This document shows positions 1 through 5,985 of a stretch of 13,540 nt of DNA, piece by piece. How positions within the stretch are numbered: position 1 is the stretch's first letter; every line of letters begins with the position of its first letter. The notes below the pieces were generated by a model. The model had not been told where the DNA came from. It saw only the letters and a program-made list of their open reading frames with translations, and searched no databases. Both the position numbers and the translations under genes were made by a program. Origin of the DNA: Actinobacteria bacterium UBA5182 (GTDB lineage Bacteria; Actinomycetota; UBA4738); the NCBI GenBank assembly GCA_002413185.1, contig DHWM01000159.1:19443-32982 (forward strand), read 5' to 3'.

Positions 1-479
1 CAGTTCGAGATGACCACGTCGACGGTGGACGCCGGAAGCGGCACGTCCTCGATATAGCCCTTCAGGAATTCGACGTTGCCAGCCCCGGACCTGTCCTTGT
101 TGTGCAGGGCCAGCGCCAGCATCTCCTCGGTCATGTCGAGGCCGTAGGCCTTGCCTGTCGGGCCGACCCGTTTCGCGGAGAGCAGGACGTCGATGCCCCC
201 GCCCGACCCCAGGTCGAGCACGGTCTCACCCTCACGGAGGTCCGCCACCGCGGTGGGGTTCCCGCATCCCAGGCTGGCCAGGACGGCCGTCTCCGGGAGG
301 TCGGCTCGTTCGGTCCCGTCGTACAGCGAGGCCCCGAAGACCTGGTCCGCTTCGGAAATAGGCCCGCAGCACGACCCAGCGGAGCTCGGGCCGCAGCCGC
401 ACGTCGCCGCCGAACCGGACGCCGCCTCGATCGCCGACCGGGCGTACCGGGCCCGGACCTCCTCGCGCACGTCGCTCAT
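1..479 (-). CDS. arsM: Arsenite methyltransferase ArsM (C-terminus cut by window edge)
   Basis: SAM-dependent methyltransferase that methylates trivalent arsenic in the cytoplasm, a detoxification step giving methylated and finally volatile arsenicals. The 159 visible residues start MSDVREEVRARYARSA. A Cys-rich stretch follows (Cys27, Cys29, Cys37-Cys38 in CGCGPSSAGSCCG), then SLGCGNPTA with Cys72, a position conserved in ArsM, then SAM motif I VLDLGSGGGIDVLLSAK and the following YGLDMTEEML. This order is characteristic of bacterial ArsM. The ATG overlaps the arsR stop (ATGA), and an AAGGAG Shine-Dalgarno (487-492) lies 7 nt upstream, inside arsR, so the two are translationally coupled. The C-terminal half, with the remaining As-binding Cys residues, lies beyond position 1 and cannot be judged. 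The family assignment is secure from the visible motifs. Confidence 0.93.
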   Translation of the reverse strand, partial: MSDVREEVRARYARSAIEAASGSAATCGCGPSSAGSCCGPISEADQVFGASLYDGTERADLPETAVLASLGCGNPTAVADLREGETVLDLGSGGGIDVLLSAKRVGPTGKAYGLDMTEEMLALALHNKDRSGAGNVEFLKGYIEDVPLPASTVDVVISN

Positions 480-841
480 CTCGACACTCCTTCCACGAAC
501 ACGTCGGCCACCGAAGCCAGGGCGGCACGGTTCAACGAGTAGTACGCCCAGGTTCCCCGTTGCTCACGGTCGATCAGGCCGGACCCGAACAGCTTCTTCA
601 GGTGGAAGCTGACCGTCCCCTGGGAGAGGCCGATCCGTTCGGTCAGGTCGCACACGCACACGGCGTCGCCGGCGTTGGCCAGCATGTTCACCAGCCGCAC
701 CCGATTGGGGTCGGCCAGCGCCCGAAACAGTCCCGCCGCCGCCTCGGCCTCCCCCGGACCGACGTCCGGGCCCGCGATGGGCACGCAACACGACGCGGGG
801 CGAACGGCCAGAGCTTGGGTTCGGATTCCCATCTTCGTCAC
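476..841 (-). CDS. arsR: ArsR/SmtB-family arsenic-responsive repressor
   Basis: Winged-helix metalloregulator of 121 aa, expected to repress its own arsR-arsM operon and release DNA on binding As(III). The start is a GTG preceded by AGGAGGA at 6 nt; in-frame upstream starts would run through the promoter, and the internal ATG at 832 is too far from the Shine-Dalgarno. Visible parts: an N-terminal Cys pair (Cys18-Cys19, ASCCVPI), the conserved FRALADPNRVRLVNML helix, CVCDLTERIGLSQGTVSFHLKKL (Cys62 and Cys64 near the recognition helix) and the wing GTWAYYSLN. The N-terminal CC plus a distal Cys resembles Corynebacterium glutamicum ArsR (Cys15, Cys16, Cys55), while CVCDL is the E. coli-type site. 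Which cysteines bind arsenic is therefore inference. It is co-transcribed with arsM. Confidence 0.93.
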   Translation of the reverse strand: MTKMGIRTQALAVRPASCCVPIAGPDVGPGEAEAAAGLFRALADPNRVRLVNMLANAGDAVCVCDLTERIGLSQGTVSFHLKKLFGSGLIDREQRGTWAYYSLNRAALASVADVFVEGVSR

Positions 842-847
842 GCCGGT

Positions 848-854
848 TCCTCCT
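848..854 (-). promoter_or_regulatory. Shine-Dalgarno of arsR
   Basis: AGGAGGA on the minus strand, 6 nt before the GTG at 841. It decides the arsR start in favour of GTG over the ATG nine bases further in. Confidence 0.85.
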
Positions 855-856
855 AC

Positions 857-872
857 ATCGACGGATGTCGAT
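857..872. promoter_or_regulatory. Promoter-proximal dyad, candidate ArsR operator 2
   Basis: Perfect inverted repeat ATCGAC-GGAT-GTCGAT (6-bp arms, 4-nt spacer). It lies immediately downstream of the -10 box, over the predicted transcription start of arsR. It has the same geometry as the dyad at 889-904 and five of six arm bases in common. Binding by ArsR is inferred. Confidence 0.6.
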
Positions 873-874
873 CC

Positions 875-903
875 AAAGTAGCGGCTAGATTGACGTCTGT
901 CAA
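875..903 (-). promoter_or_regulatory. arsRM promoter
   Basis: On the minus strand TTGACA (903-898), a 17-nt spacer and TACTTT (880-875) form a near-consensus sigma70-type promoter. The start point is predicted near 868, giving a leader of about 27 nt. This is the best classical promoter in the window. The -35 lies inside one dyad and the start point inside the other, as expected for a repressor-controlled gene. Confidence 0.82.
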
Positions 904-904
904 T
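889..904. promoter_or_regulatory. Promoter-distal dyad, candidate ArsR operator 1
   Basis: Perfect inverted repeat ATTGAC-GTCT-GTCAAT (6-bp arms, 4-nt spacer) that contains the whole -35 hexamer. Its centre is 32 bp from the centre of the second dyad, about three helical turns. ArsR-family operators are commonly AT-containing dyads overlapping the promoter, so this is a likely ArsR site. Confidence 0.7.
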
Positions 905-932
905 GTGAACGAGCAACCGGGGTGCCGGGAGG

Positions 933-1211
933 CTAAGGACGCGGGCGAGGCCGCGAGCTTCCCGGCCTTGGCGGGGGGCCGAATGGAGTCTGTGGTTCGT
1001 TGAGGGCTCTCCCGCCCGTCAGATCGGACTCGGGCTCGGGCCCGGGCCTGGAAAGGTCCTCCAGAGCCAACAGGATCGTCCAGAAGGCCGCCAGCCCGGC
1101 GGTGAACCAGTCCACCCAGCGGAGCTCGGGAGGGGTCACCGGGATCAGCACCGCGCACACCAGGCCCATCAACCCGAAGAAGAGGGCGCGGCGTCCGATG
1201 GTCCGTCGCAC
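933..1211 (-). CDS. Small two-helix membrane protein downstream of PiT, function unknown
   Basis: A 92-aa protein starting at GTG with AGGAGG (1217-1222) 5 nt upstream; that Shine-Dalgarno overlaps the pit stop codon, so the start is well supported. Two probable transmembrane helices are visible, about residues 8-25 (LFFGLMGLVCAVLIPV) and 33-52 (WFTAGLAAFWTILLALEDLS). A hydrophilic tail rich in Pro and Arg (GPPPRPGSSRPRPRP) follows. I do not recognise the family. It is the last gene of the DUF47-pit operon and ends about 30 bp before the ars operators. An accessory role for PiT is conceivable from position only. The strong ribosome site and operon position suggest a real gene; the low-complexity tail could partly be chance reading-frame extension. 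Confidence 0.68.
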   Translation of the reverse strand: MRRTIGRRALFFGLMGLVCAVLIPVTPPELRWVDWFTAGLAAFWTILLALEDLSRPGPEPESDLTGGRALNEPQTPFGPPPRPGSSRPRPRP

Positions 1212-1221
1212 CTTTTCCTCC

Positions 1222-2220
1222 TCAGCGCCCCGCCAGATGGAACGGCATGAACACCAGCCACGCCACCACGAAGCTCCCGGGGATGGTGAGGATCCATGCC
1301 CACACCACGCGCCCGGCCACTCCCCACCGCACGGCCGACAGCCGCTGCGTGGACCCGACTCCGACGATGGCGCCGGTGATGGTGTGGGTTGTGGACACCG
1401 GGATGCCGTGCGCCGCCGTGAAGAACAGCGTCGCCGCTGCCGCGGCTTCCGCGCTCATCCCGCCCACCGGTTGCAACTTGGTGATCTTCGAGCCCATCGT
1501 ATGGACGATCCGCCACCCGCCGGACGCCGTTCCCAGCGCGATGGCGGTGTGCGCCGAGAGGACCACCCACAGGGGCACGTTCGCGGTGGTGGGGAGGTGC
1601 TTCGACGCGATCAGCAGGGCCAGGATCACGCCCATGGTCTTCTGGGCGTCGTTGCCCCCGTGGCCGAGGCTAAACGCCGCTGCCGAGAACAGCTGGGCGA
1701 AGCGAAATCCGCGATTCAGCTTGTCGACCCTGCGGACCCGGTGGAACGCCCACATCACCGCCACCAGGATGGTGAAGGCGAGCAGCAACCCGACGATGGG
1801 CGACAGGACGATAAAGACGGCGATCTTCCTGAACCCGTCAGAGATCAGCGAACTCCAACCGGCCTTGGCCACGGCCGCGCCGGCCAGCCCGCCGATCAGC
1901 GCGTGCGACGAGGACGTCGGCAGGCCAAAGTACCACGTGATGACGTCCCAGGCGATCGCGCCGATCAGCCCGGCGAACACGACCCCGATCGTGAACACGC
2001 TCGGATCGACCACTCCCTTGGCGATGGTCGAGGCCACCTTCGTCTTGAACACCAGGAACGCGATGAAGTTGAAGGCCGCCGCCCAGAGCACGGCGATCCG
2101 CGGCGACAGCACCCTGGTCGAGACCACCGTGGCGATGGAGTTCGCGGCGTCGTGGAACCCGTTGAAGAAATCGAAGGACAGCGCGACCAGGATGACGAAG
2201 ACGAGCGCCGCAGTGGCCAC
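1222..2220 (-). CDS. pit: PiT-family low-affinity inorganic phosphate transporter
   Basis: Integral membrane symporter that takes up metal-phosphate complexes with a cation; 332 aa, normal for short bacterial PiT proteins. It shows the inverted-repeat signature of the family: NGFHDAANSIAT at residues 20-31 with its partner GHGGNDAQKTMG at 186-197, and PTSSSHAL at 101-108 with its partner PVSTTHT at 274-280. About ten hydrophobic segments are visible. The start is GTG, 3 nt after the DUF47 stop, with only a weak upstream TTGAAG, so translation is probably coupled. The DUF47-pit pairing is a standard arrangement. No PHO box precedes the operon, which fits the constitutive low-affinity role. PiT also admits arsenate, relevant to the arsRM operon next door. 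Confidence 0.95.
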   Translation of the reverse strand: MATAALVFVILVALSFDFFNGFHDAANSIATVVSTRVLSPRIAVLWAAAFNFIAFLVFKTKVASTIAKGVVDPSVFTIGVVFAGLIGAIAWDVITWYFGLPTSSSHALIGGLAGAAVAKAGWSSLISDGFRKIAVFIVLSPIVGLLLAFTILVAVMWAFHRVRRVDKLNRGFRFAQLFSAAAFSLGHGGNDAQKTMGVILALLIASKHLPTTANVPLWVVLSAHTAIALGTASGGWRIVHTMGSKITKLQPVGGMSAEAAAAATLFFTAAHGIPVSTTHTITGAIVGVGSTQRLSAVRWGVAGRVVWAWILTIPGSFVVAWLVFMPFHLAGR

Positions 2221-2223
2221 GAC

Positions 2224-2841
2224 TCAGGCGTGCTTCAAGACGATGGACTCCATGGTGTTCGCGACGTCCTCGCAGCCGTCGATGGCCGCCTCGAGCTGAT
2301 CCACCAGGTCCTTCCACTTCAAGACGTCCATCGCCTTGTACTCACCCGAGAACAGCGTGGCCACCGTCTTTCGATAGACCCGGTCCCCTTCGTTCTCCAG
2401 GCGATTGATCTCGACCCAATGGGGCTCGAGACCGGAGAATCCACGCAGCCTGTCCATGGCGTCGACGATCTGGGCCGTCGCCCTGGCCAGCACGTCGGCC
2501 TGCTGGCGCATCTCGTCGAGCGGCTTCTCGATGTTGTGGAGCACCAGGAGGTCTGACACCGCCTCGATGAAGTCGAGGACATCGTCAAGTCCCGAGGCCA
2601 GCCGGTGGATGTCCTCGCGGTCGAACGGGGTGACGAAGGTCGTGTTCAGGGCCCGCATGATCTGATGGGTGATCTCGTCGCCTTCGTGCTCCCGGGACTG
2701 GATCTCCGCGTGAGCCGCCTGCGGCTCCCGGAAGTCGGTCAAGAGCTTCAACAGGAGCTGGGAGGAGTCGGCGAGGTTCGCCGCGGCCTTCTGGAAAAGC
2801 TCGTAGAACCCCTGCGCCCGCGGGATGATCTGGAATCTCAT
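2224..2841 (-). CDS. DUF47 (PhoU-like) phosphate-transport accessory protein
   Basis: A 205-aa all-helical cytoplasmic protein of the DUF47 family (related to PhoU; YkaA-like), commonly encoded next to pit and thought to modulate it. It begins MRFQIIPRAQGFYELFQKAA, a typical DUF47 opening. Two internally repeated metal-site-like motifs are visible, EHEGDEITHQIMRAL (51-65) and ENEGDRVYRKTVATLF (about 149-164), with the signature TPFDREDIHRLASGLDDVLDFIE at 71-93. The ATG has no clear Shine-Dalgarno; it overlaps the stop of an 11-codon upstream ORF (ATGA), so initiation may depend on that ORF. It is the first full gene of the DUF47-pit-membrane protein operon, 105 bp downstream of the response regulator. 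Confidence 0.92.
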   Translation of the reverse strand: MRFQIIPRAQGFYELFQKAAANLADSSQLLLKLLTDFREPQAAHAEIQSREHEGDEITHQIMRALNTTFVTPFDREDIHRLASGLDDVLDFIEAVSDLLVLHNIEKPLDEMRQQADVLARATAQIVDAMDRLRGFSGLEPHWVEINRLENEGDRVYRKTVATLFSGEYKAMDVLKWKDLVDQLEAAIDGCEDVANTMESIVLKHA

Positions 2842-2873
2842 GGATGCGTCTCGGACCGTGGGATCGCCCTCAT
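2838..2873 (-). CDS. Candidate 11-aa upstream ORF coupled to the DUF47 gene
   Basis: ATG at 2873 opens a frame encoding MRAIPRSETHP, whose TGA overlaps the DUF47 ATG as ATGA. The ATG lies 9 nt after the TATATT box, so a transcript starting 6-7 nt past that box would be leaderless or nearly so at this ATG. No Shine-Dalgarno precedes either start. Leaderless short ORFs ahead of genes are common in actinobacteria. Sequence alone cannot show translation, and the overlap could be chance. Confidence 0.45.
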   Translation of the reverse strand: MRAIPRSETHP

Positions 2874-2882
2874 GCCGGCGTG

Positions 2883-2911
2883 AATATACCCGAGCGAGGG
2901 CCGGATGTGAG
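2883..2911 (-). promoter_or_regulatory. Promoter of the DUF47-pit operon
   Basis: On the minus strand CTCACA (2911-2906; 4 of 6 to TTGACA), 17 nt, then TATATT (2888-2883), the most AT-rich hexamer of this intergenic gap. The start point is predicted near 2876. No phased GTTCA repeats are present, so PhoP/RegX3-type control is not indicated. The rest of the gap (2842-2946) holds the upstream ORF and no evident terminator. Confidence 0.6.
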
Positions 2912-2946
2912 CAGGACAGCGGAGCGGGATGGGATGGAGCCGGCGG

Positions 2947-3663
2947 TCAGTCCAGGAACTTGTAGCCCAACCCCCGCACCGTGAGGATGTGACGGGGGTC
3001 GTGGGGGTTCTGTTCGAGCTTCTGGCGCAGACGCTTGATGTGGACGTCGAGGGTCTTGGTGTCCCCCACGTAGTGCGGGCCCCACACTTCCTCGATCAGG
3101 AATTGCCGGGTCAGCAGCCTCCCCTTGCGGCTGAGCAGAAGTTCCAGCAGCTCGAACTCCTTCGGGGTGAGCGACGTTGGCACGCCTCCGACGAACGCTT
3201 CGTGGCGCCCGGGATCGAGCGCCACGGGGCCGCCCGACAGCGTTCCATCCCTCTCCCGACGGACCGACCCCGCGGTGGCCATCTCCGCGCGGCGGAGTTG
3301 CGCCCGAACTCGGGAGACCAGCTCCCGCATGGAGAACGGCTTCGTCACGTAGTCGTCCGCCCCGACCTCCAGCCCCGCCACCTTGTCCGCCTCCGAGTCC
3401 TTTGCGGTCAGCATGACGATGGGAACCTGCGACTCGGCCCGGATGGTCCGGCAGAGGTCGAGGCCCGAGAGCTTGGGCAGCATGAGGTCCAGGATGACGA
3501 TGGACGGGCGCTCGGCGCGGAACCGGTCCAGGGCGAGCTCGCCATCGCCGGCCGCGACGACCCGGTACCCCTCCCTCACGAGGTTGTACGAGATGCTTTC
3601 GGCGAGCGGTCCTTCGTCCTCCACGATGAGGACGGTCGGTGCGGCGCGATCGGGCTCGGTCAT
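2947..3663 (-). CDS. OmpR/PhoB-family response regulator of the phosphate regulon (PhoP/RegX3-like)
   Basis: A 238-aa DNA-binding response regulator that should activate pst when phosphate is scarce. Receiver domain residues about 10-125: acidic pocket EDE (15-17), phospho-acceptor Asp59 in VILDLMLPKLSG, then PIVMLTAKDSEADKVAGLEVGADDYVTKPF with the conserved Lys. The C-terminal winged helix has SLTPKEFELLELLLSRKGRLLTR, the transactivation-loop motif EEVWG, the recognition helix TKTLDVHIKRLRQKLE and the closing VRGLGYKFLD. The ATG overlaps the phoU stop (ATGA) without its own Shine-Dalgarno, so it is coupled. Upstream in-frame codons fall inside phoU and are discarded. The likely partner kinase is at 9257-10975, outside this operon. 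PhoP versus RegX3 naming cannot be settled by eye, so no symbol is given. Confidence 0.92.
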   Translation of the reverse strand: MTEPDRAAPTVLIVEDEGPLAESISYNLVREGYRVVAAGDGELALDRFRAERPSIVILDLMLPKLSGLDLCRTIRAESQVPIVMLTAKDSEADKVAGLEVGADDYVTKPFSMRELVSRVRAQLRRAEMATAGSVRRERDGTLSGGPVALDPGRHEAFVGGVPTSLTPKEFELLELLLSRKGRLLTRQFLIEEVWGPHYVGDTKTLDVHIKRLRQKLEQNPHDPRHILTVRGLGYKFLD

Positions 3664-4343
3664 GTCGCGTCGGGATGCGAGGCGTCCGTGAACTCCCGGA
3701 ACTCGCCCGTCAGCAGGAACGCCACCTGTTCCCCGACGTCCACGGCGTGGTCCCCGACCCGCTCGAGCTGCCGGGCCACGAAGTTCATCCGGATTCCCCA
3801 CTCCAGGAGTTGAGAGTCCGCCGCCAGCGCCGCGACCTCCCGGTACATGTTGCGATTGAGGCGGTCGAGAGGATCGTCCATCTCGGGCAGGCGCTCGGCC
3901 AGCGCCACGTCACGGCGTGCGAAGGCCTCCATCGCCGTGGCCAGCATCCCGCACGCCACCTCTCCCATCTCCTGCAGGTGGGTGACGACCGTGTCGCTCG
4001 ACGGAAGATCCGCGGTGACCTTGGCGATCTTGGCCACGTTGACCGCCTGGTCGCCCACCCGTTCCAGGTGCAGGTTCACATGCAGGATCGCGGAGACGAG
4101 CCGAAGGTCGGAGGCGACGGGCGTCTGGGTGGCCAGCATGGCCAGGATCCGCTGCTCGATGTCCAGATAGGTGGCGTCGAGCGCGTCGTCGCCTTCGATG
4201 ACATCCCTGGCCAGCGCCTCGTCCTTGTGGACGAGCGCCTCCACGGCCTTGGCCACGGCGAGCATGGCCCGTTCGCCCAGCCCGATCACCTCGCTCTCCA
4301 ACGCGGCCAGCTCGTCGTGGAATCGCTTCCGGGTCTCGAGCAT
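3660..4343 (-). CDS. phoU: Phosphate-specific transport system accessory protein PhoU
   Basis: A 227-aa cytoplasmic protein that links Pst activity to the kinase and silences the phosphate regulon when phosphate is plentiful. Two three-helix PhoU repeats are evident, each with the metal-binding motif: ERVGDQAVNVAK (Glu94, Asp98) and ERVGDHAVDVGE (Glu194, Asp198). The N-terminus, MLETRKRFHDELAALESEVIG, is typical. The ATG directly abuts the pstB TAG (TAGATG) with no Shine-Dalgarno, implying reinitiation. The length is normal and all expected motifs are present. Confidence 0.96.
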   Translation of the reverse strand: MLETRKRFHDELAALESEVIGLGERAMLAVAKAVEALVHKDEALARDVIEGDDALDATYLDIEQRILAMLATQTPVASDLRLVSAILHVNLHLERVGDQAVNVAKIAKVTADLPSSDTVVTHLQEMGEVACGMLATAMEAFARRDVALAERLPEMDDPLDRLNRNMYREVAALAADSQLLEWGIRMNFVARQLERVGDHAVDVGEQVAFLLTGEFREFTDASHPDAT

Positions 4344-5099
4344 CTAGCCGAACCGCCCGGTCACGTAGTCCTCGGTCCGTTTGTCGTCGGGCTGGGTGAA
4401 GATCTTGCGCGTCGGTCCATGCTCCACGACCTCACCGGAGAGCAAGAACATCGTCCAGTCGGCGACCCGGGCCGCCTGTTGCATGTTGTGGGTCACGATG
4501 ACGACGGTGTACTCCTCCTTCAGCTCCTCGATGAGCTCCTCGATACGAAGGGTCGAAGCGGGGTCCAGGGCCGAAGCCGGCTCGTCCATCAGGAGGACCT
4601 CCGGCTCGACGGCCAGAGCGCGCGCGATGCACAGGCGCTGCTGCTGGCCCCCGGACAGCTTCCCGCCTGGCTCGCCGAGGCGGTCCTTGACCTCCTCCCA
4701 CAGTCCGGCCGCGCGAAGCGCGCGCTCCCCACGCTCCCGCAGCTCCGGCCGTGTCATCCGGCCGGCGAGCTTCAGTCCCGCCACCGCGTTGTCCAGGACG
4801 GTCATGGTGGGGAAGGGATTGGGGCGCTGGAACACCATGCCGATGCGGCGGCGGATGTCGACGGGATCGACGTCCGGCCCGTAGATGTCCTGCCCGTCGA
4901 ACAGCACCTTGCCGCTGGCCCCGGCCCCGCGGACCTCCTCGTGCATGCGGTTGAGGCACCGGATGAAGGTGGACTTGCCGCACCCCGACGGCCCGATCAC
5001 CGCGGTGACGGCCTGCGGCTGGGCGGTCATGGAGACGTCGCGCAACACGAGGTTGGTCCCGAACCAGGCGTTGAGGTCGGACACTTCCACCTTCCTCAC
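4344..5099 (-). CDS. pstB: Phosphate ABC transporter ATP-binding protein PstB
   Basis: Cytoplasmic ATPase that powers the PstSCAB importer; 251 aa, normal for the family. Visible motifs: Walker A GPSGCGKST (36-44), Q-loop MVFQRPNPFPTM, signature LSGGQQQRLCIARAL, Walker B VLLMDEPASALDP and H-loop VTHNMQQAARVAD. The frame stays open far upstream inside pstA, but homology begins at about RKVEVSDLNAWFG. The GTG at 5099 overlaps the pstA TGA (GTGA) and gives the usual length; a second GTG at 5090 lies close behind an AGGTGAGG purine run and is the alternative. The gene is coupled to pstA. Confidence 0.96.
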   Translation of the reverse strand: MRKVEVSDLNAWFGTNLVLRDVSMTAQPQAVTAVIGPSGCGKSTFIRCLNRMHEEVRGAGASGKVLFDGQDIYGPDVDPVDIRRRIGMVFQRPNPFPTMTVLDNAVAGLKLAGRMTRPELRERGERALRAAGLWEEVKDRLGEPGGKLSGGQQQRLCIARALAVEPEVLLMDEPASALDPASTLRIEELIEELKEEYTVVIVTHNMQQAARVADWTMFLLSGEVVEHGPTRKIFTQPDDKRTEDYVTGRFG

Positions 5100-5980
5100 C
5101 TGATCCGGCGTTGCTGTCGATTCGACAAGACTCGTGCGGTGATCGATAGCAGCAACACCCCCACCAGCAGCATAACGGCGCCTCCCCACGCCTGAGCGTG
5201 CTGGGACAGGACGGGGGTGCGGGCGTAGTTGTACACGCGAAATGGGACCGCGTCGGTCGGCTGCATGGGATGGATGTTGATGAAGTCGTTGCCCAGCGCG
5301 GTGAGCAGGATCGGCGCGGTCTCTCCCAGGCCGCGAGCCACTGCCAGCATGACCGCGGTGAAGATCCCGGCGCCCGCGGTGGGCACCACGATCCGCAGGA
5401 TGACCTTCCATCGCGGGATGCCCAGGGCCAGCGCGCCTTCGCGGAGTTCCTGGGGAACCAGGAGGAAGATCTCCTGGGTGGCGCAGGCGATGATCGGCCA
5501 CATCAGCACGACCAGGGAGAGTGCTCCGGCGAACGCCGAGAAGTTGCCCAACGCCACCACGACCAACGCCCAGATGAACGCCCCGGCCACGATGGACGGT
5601 GTGCACAGCAGGACCTCCGCAACGAACCGGACACCGCGGGCGAGCCGGCCCTGCCCGTACTCCGCGAGGTAGATGCCGCTCAGGGCACCGAGGGGCACGG
5701 CGATCGAGGTGGCCATCCCCACGATGAGCCCGGTGCCGATGAACGACTGAACGATCCCGCCACCGGGCTCGCCGGGCGCTGCCGGCTCCTTCGTGAAGAA
5801 GGCGACGTTCAGCGCCGGATAGCCCTTGGCCACCACGTAGGCGGCGATGAACACGAGGGGCAGCATCGCCAGCACGCCGCAGGCCCACAGGAACAGCGTG
5901 AACGTTCGATCCTTGGCCTTTCGGCGTCCGCTGATCCCGGTGGTCAGCTGGACTGGAGGAGGCGTCGCCATCGAGGCCAT
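5096..5980 (-). CDS. pstA: Phosphate ABC transporter permease PstA
   Basis: Membrane permease, 294 aa, pairing with PstC to form the phosphate channel. About six hydrophobic segments are visible, the first at roughly residues 27-52 (FTLFLWACGVLAMLPLVFIA). The cytoplasmic coupling (EAA) loop is EGALALGIPRWKVILRIVVPTAGAG, which docks on PstB, followed by ARGLGETAPILLTALGN, a PstA hallmark. Starts are at ATG 5980 (MASMAT) or 5971 (MATPPP). Neither has a good Shine-Dalgarno; 5980 is chosen because it lies just 5 nt after the pstC stop. Confidence 0.94.
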   Translation of the reverse strand: MASMATPPPVQLTTGISGRRKAKDRTFTLFLWACGVLAMLPLVFIAAYVVAKGYPALNVAFFTKEPAAPGEPGGGIVQSFIGTGLIVGMATSIAVPLGALSGIYLAEYGQGRLARGVRFVAEVLLCTPSIVAGAFIWALVVVALGNFSAFAGALSLVVLMWPIIACATQEIFLLVPQELREGALALGIPRWKVILRIVVPTAGAGIFTAVMLAVARGLGETAPILLTALGNDFINIHPMQPTDAVPFRVYNYARTPVLSQHAQAWGGAVMLLVGVLLLSITARVLSNRQQRRIR

Positions 5981-5985
5981 CCGGG

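Noticed and set aside
905..910. Single GTGAAC (GTTCAC on the minus strand) upstream of arsR
   Set aside because: An isolated hexamer without 11-nt repetition is not evidence for a PHO box.
1000..2556. 518-codon open frame on the plus strand
   Set aside because: It lies opposite pit and DUF47, is full of Arg, Asp, Gly, Gln and His in low-complexity order, and has no recognisable domain; an antisense shadow of high-GC coding DNA.
3639..5195. 518-codon open frame on the plus strand across phoU and pstB
   Set aside because: Antisense shadow with no domain; both opposing genes are intact with all motifs.
4344..5888. 514-codon reading of pstB
   Set aside because: The first half is an out-of-frame reading of pstA; PstB homology begins near 5099 where a GTGA junction is found.
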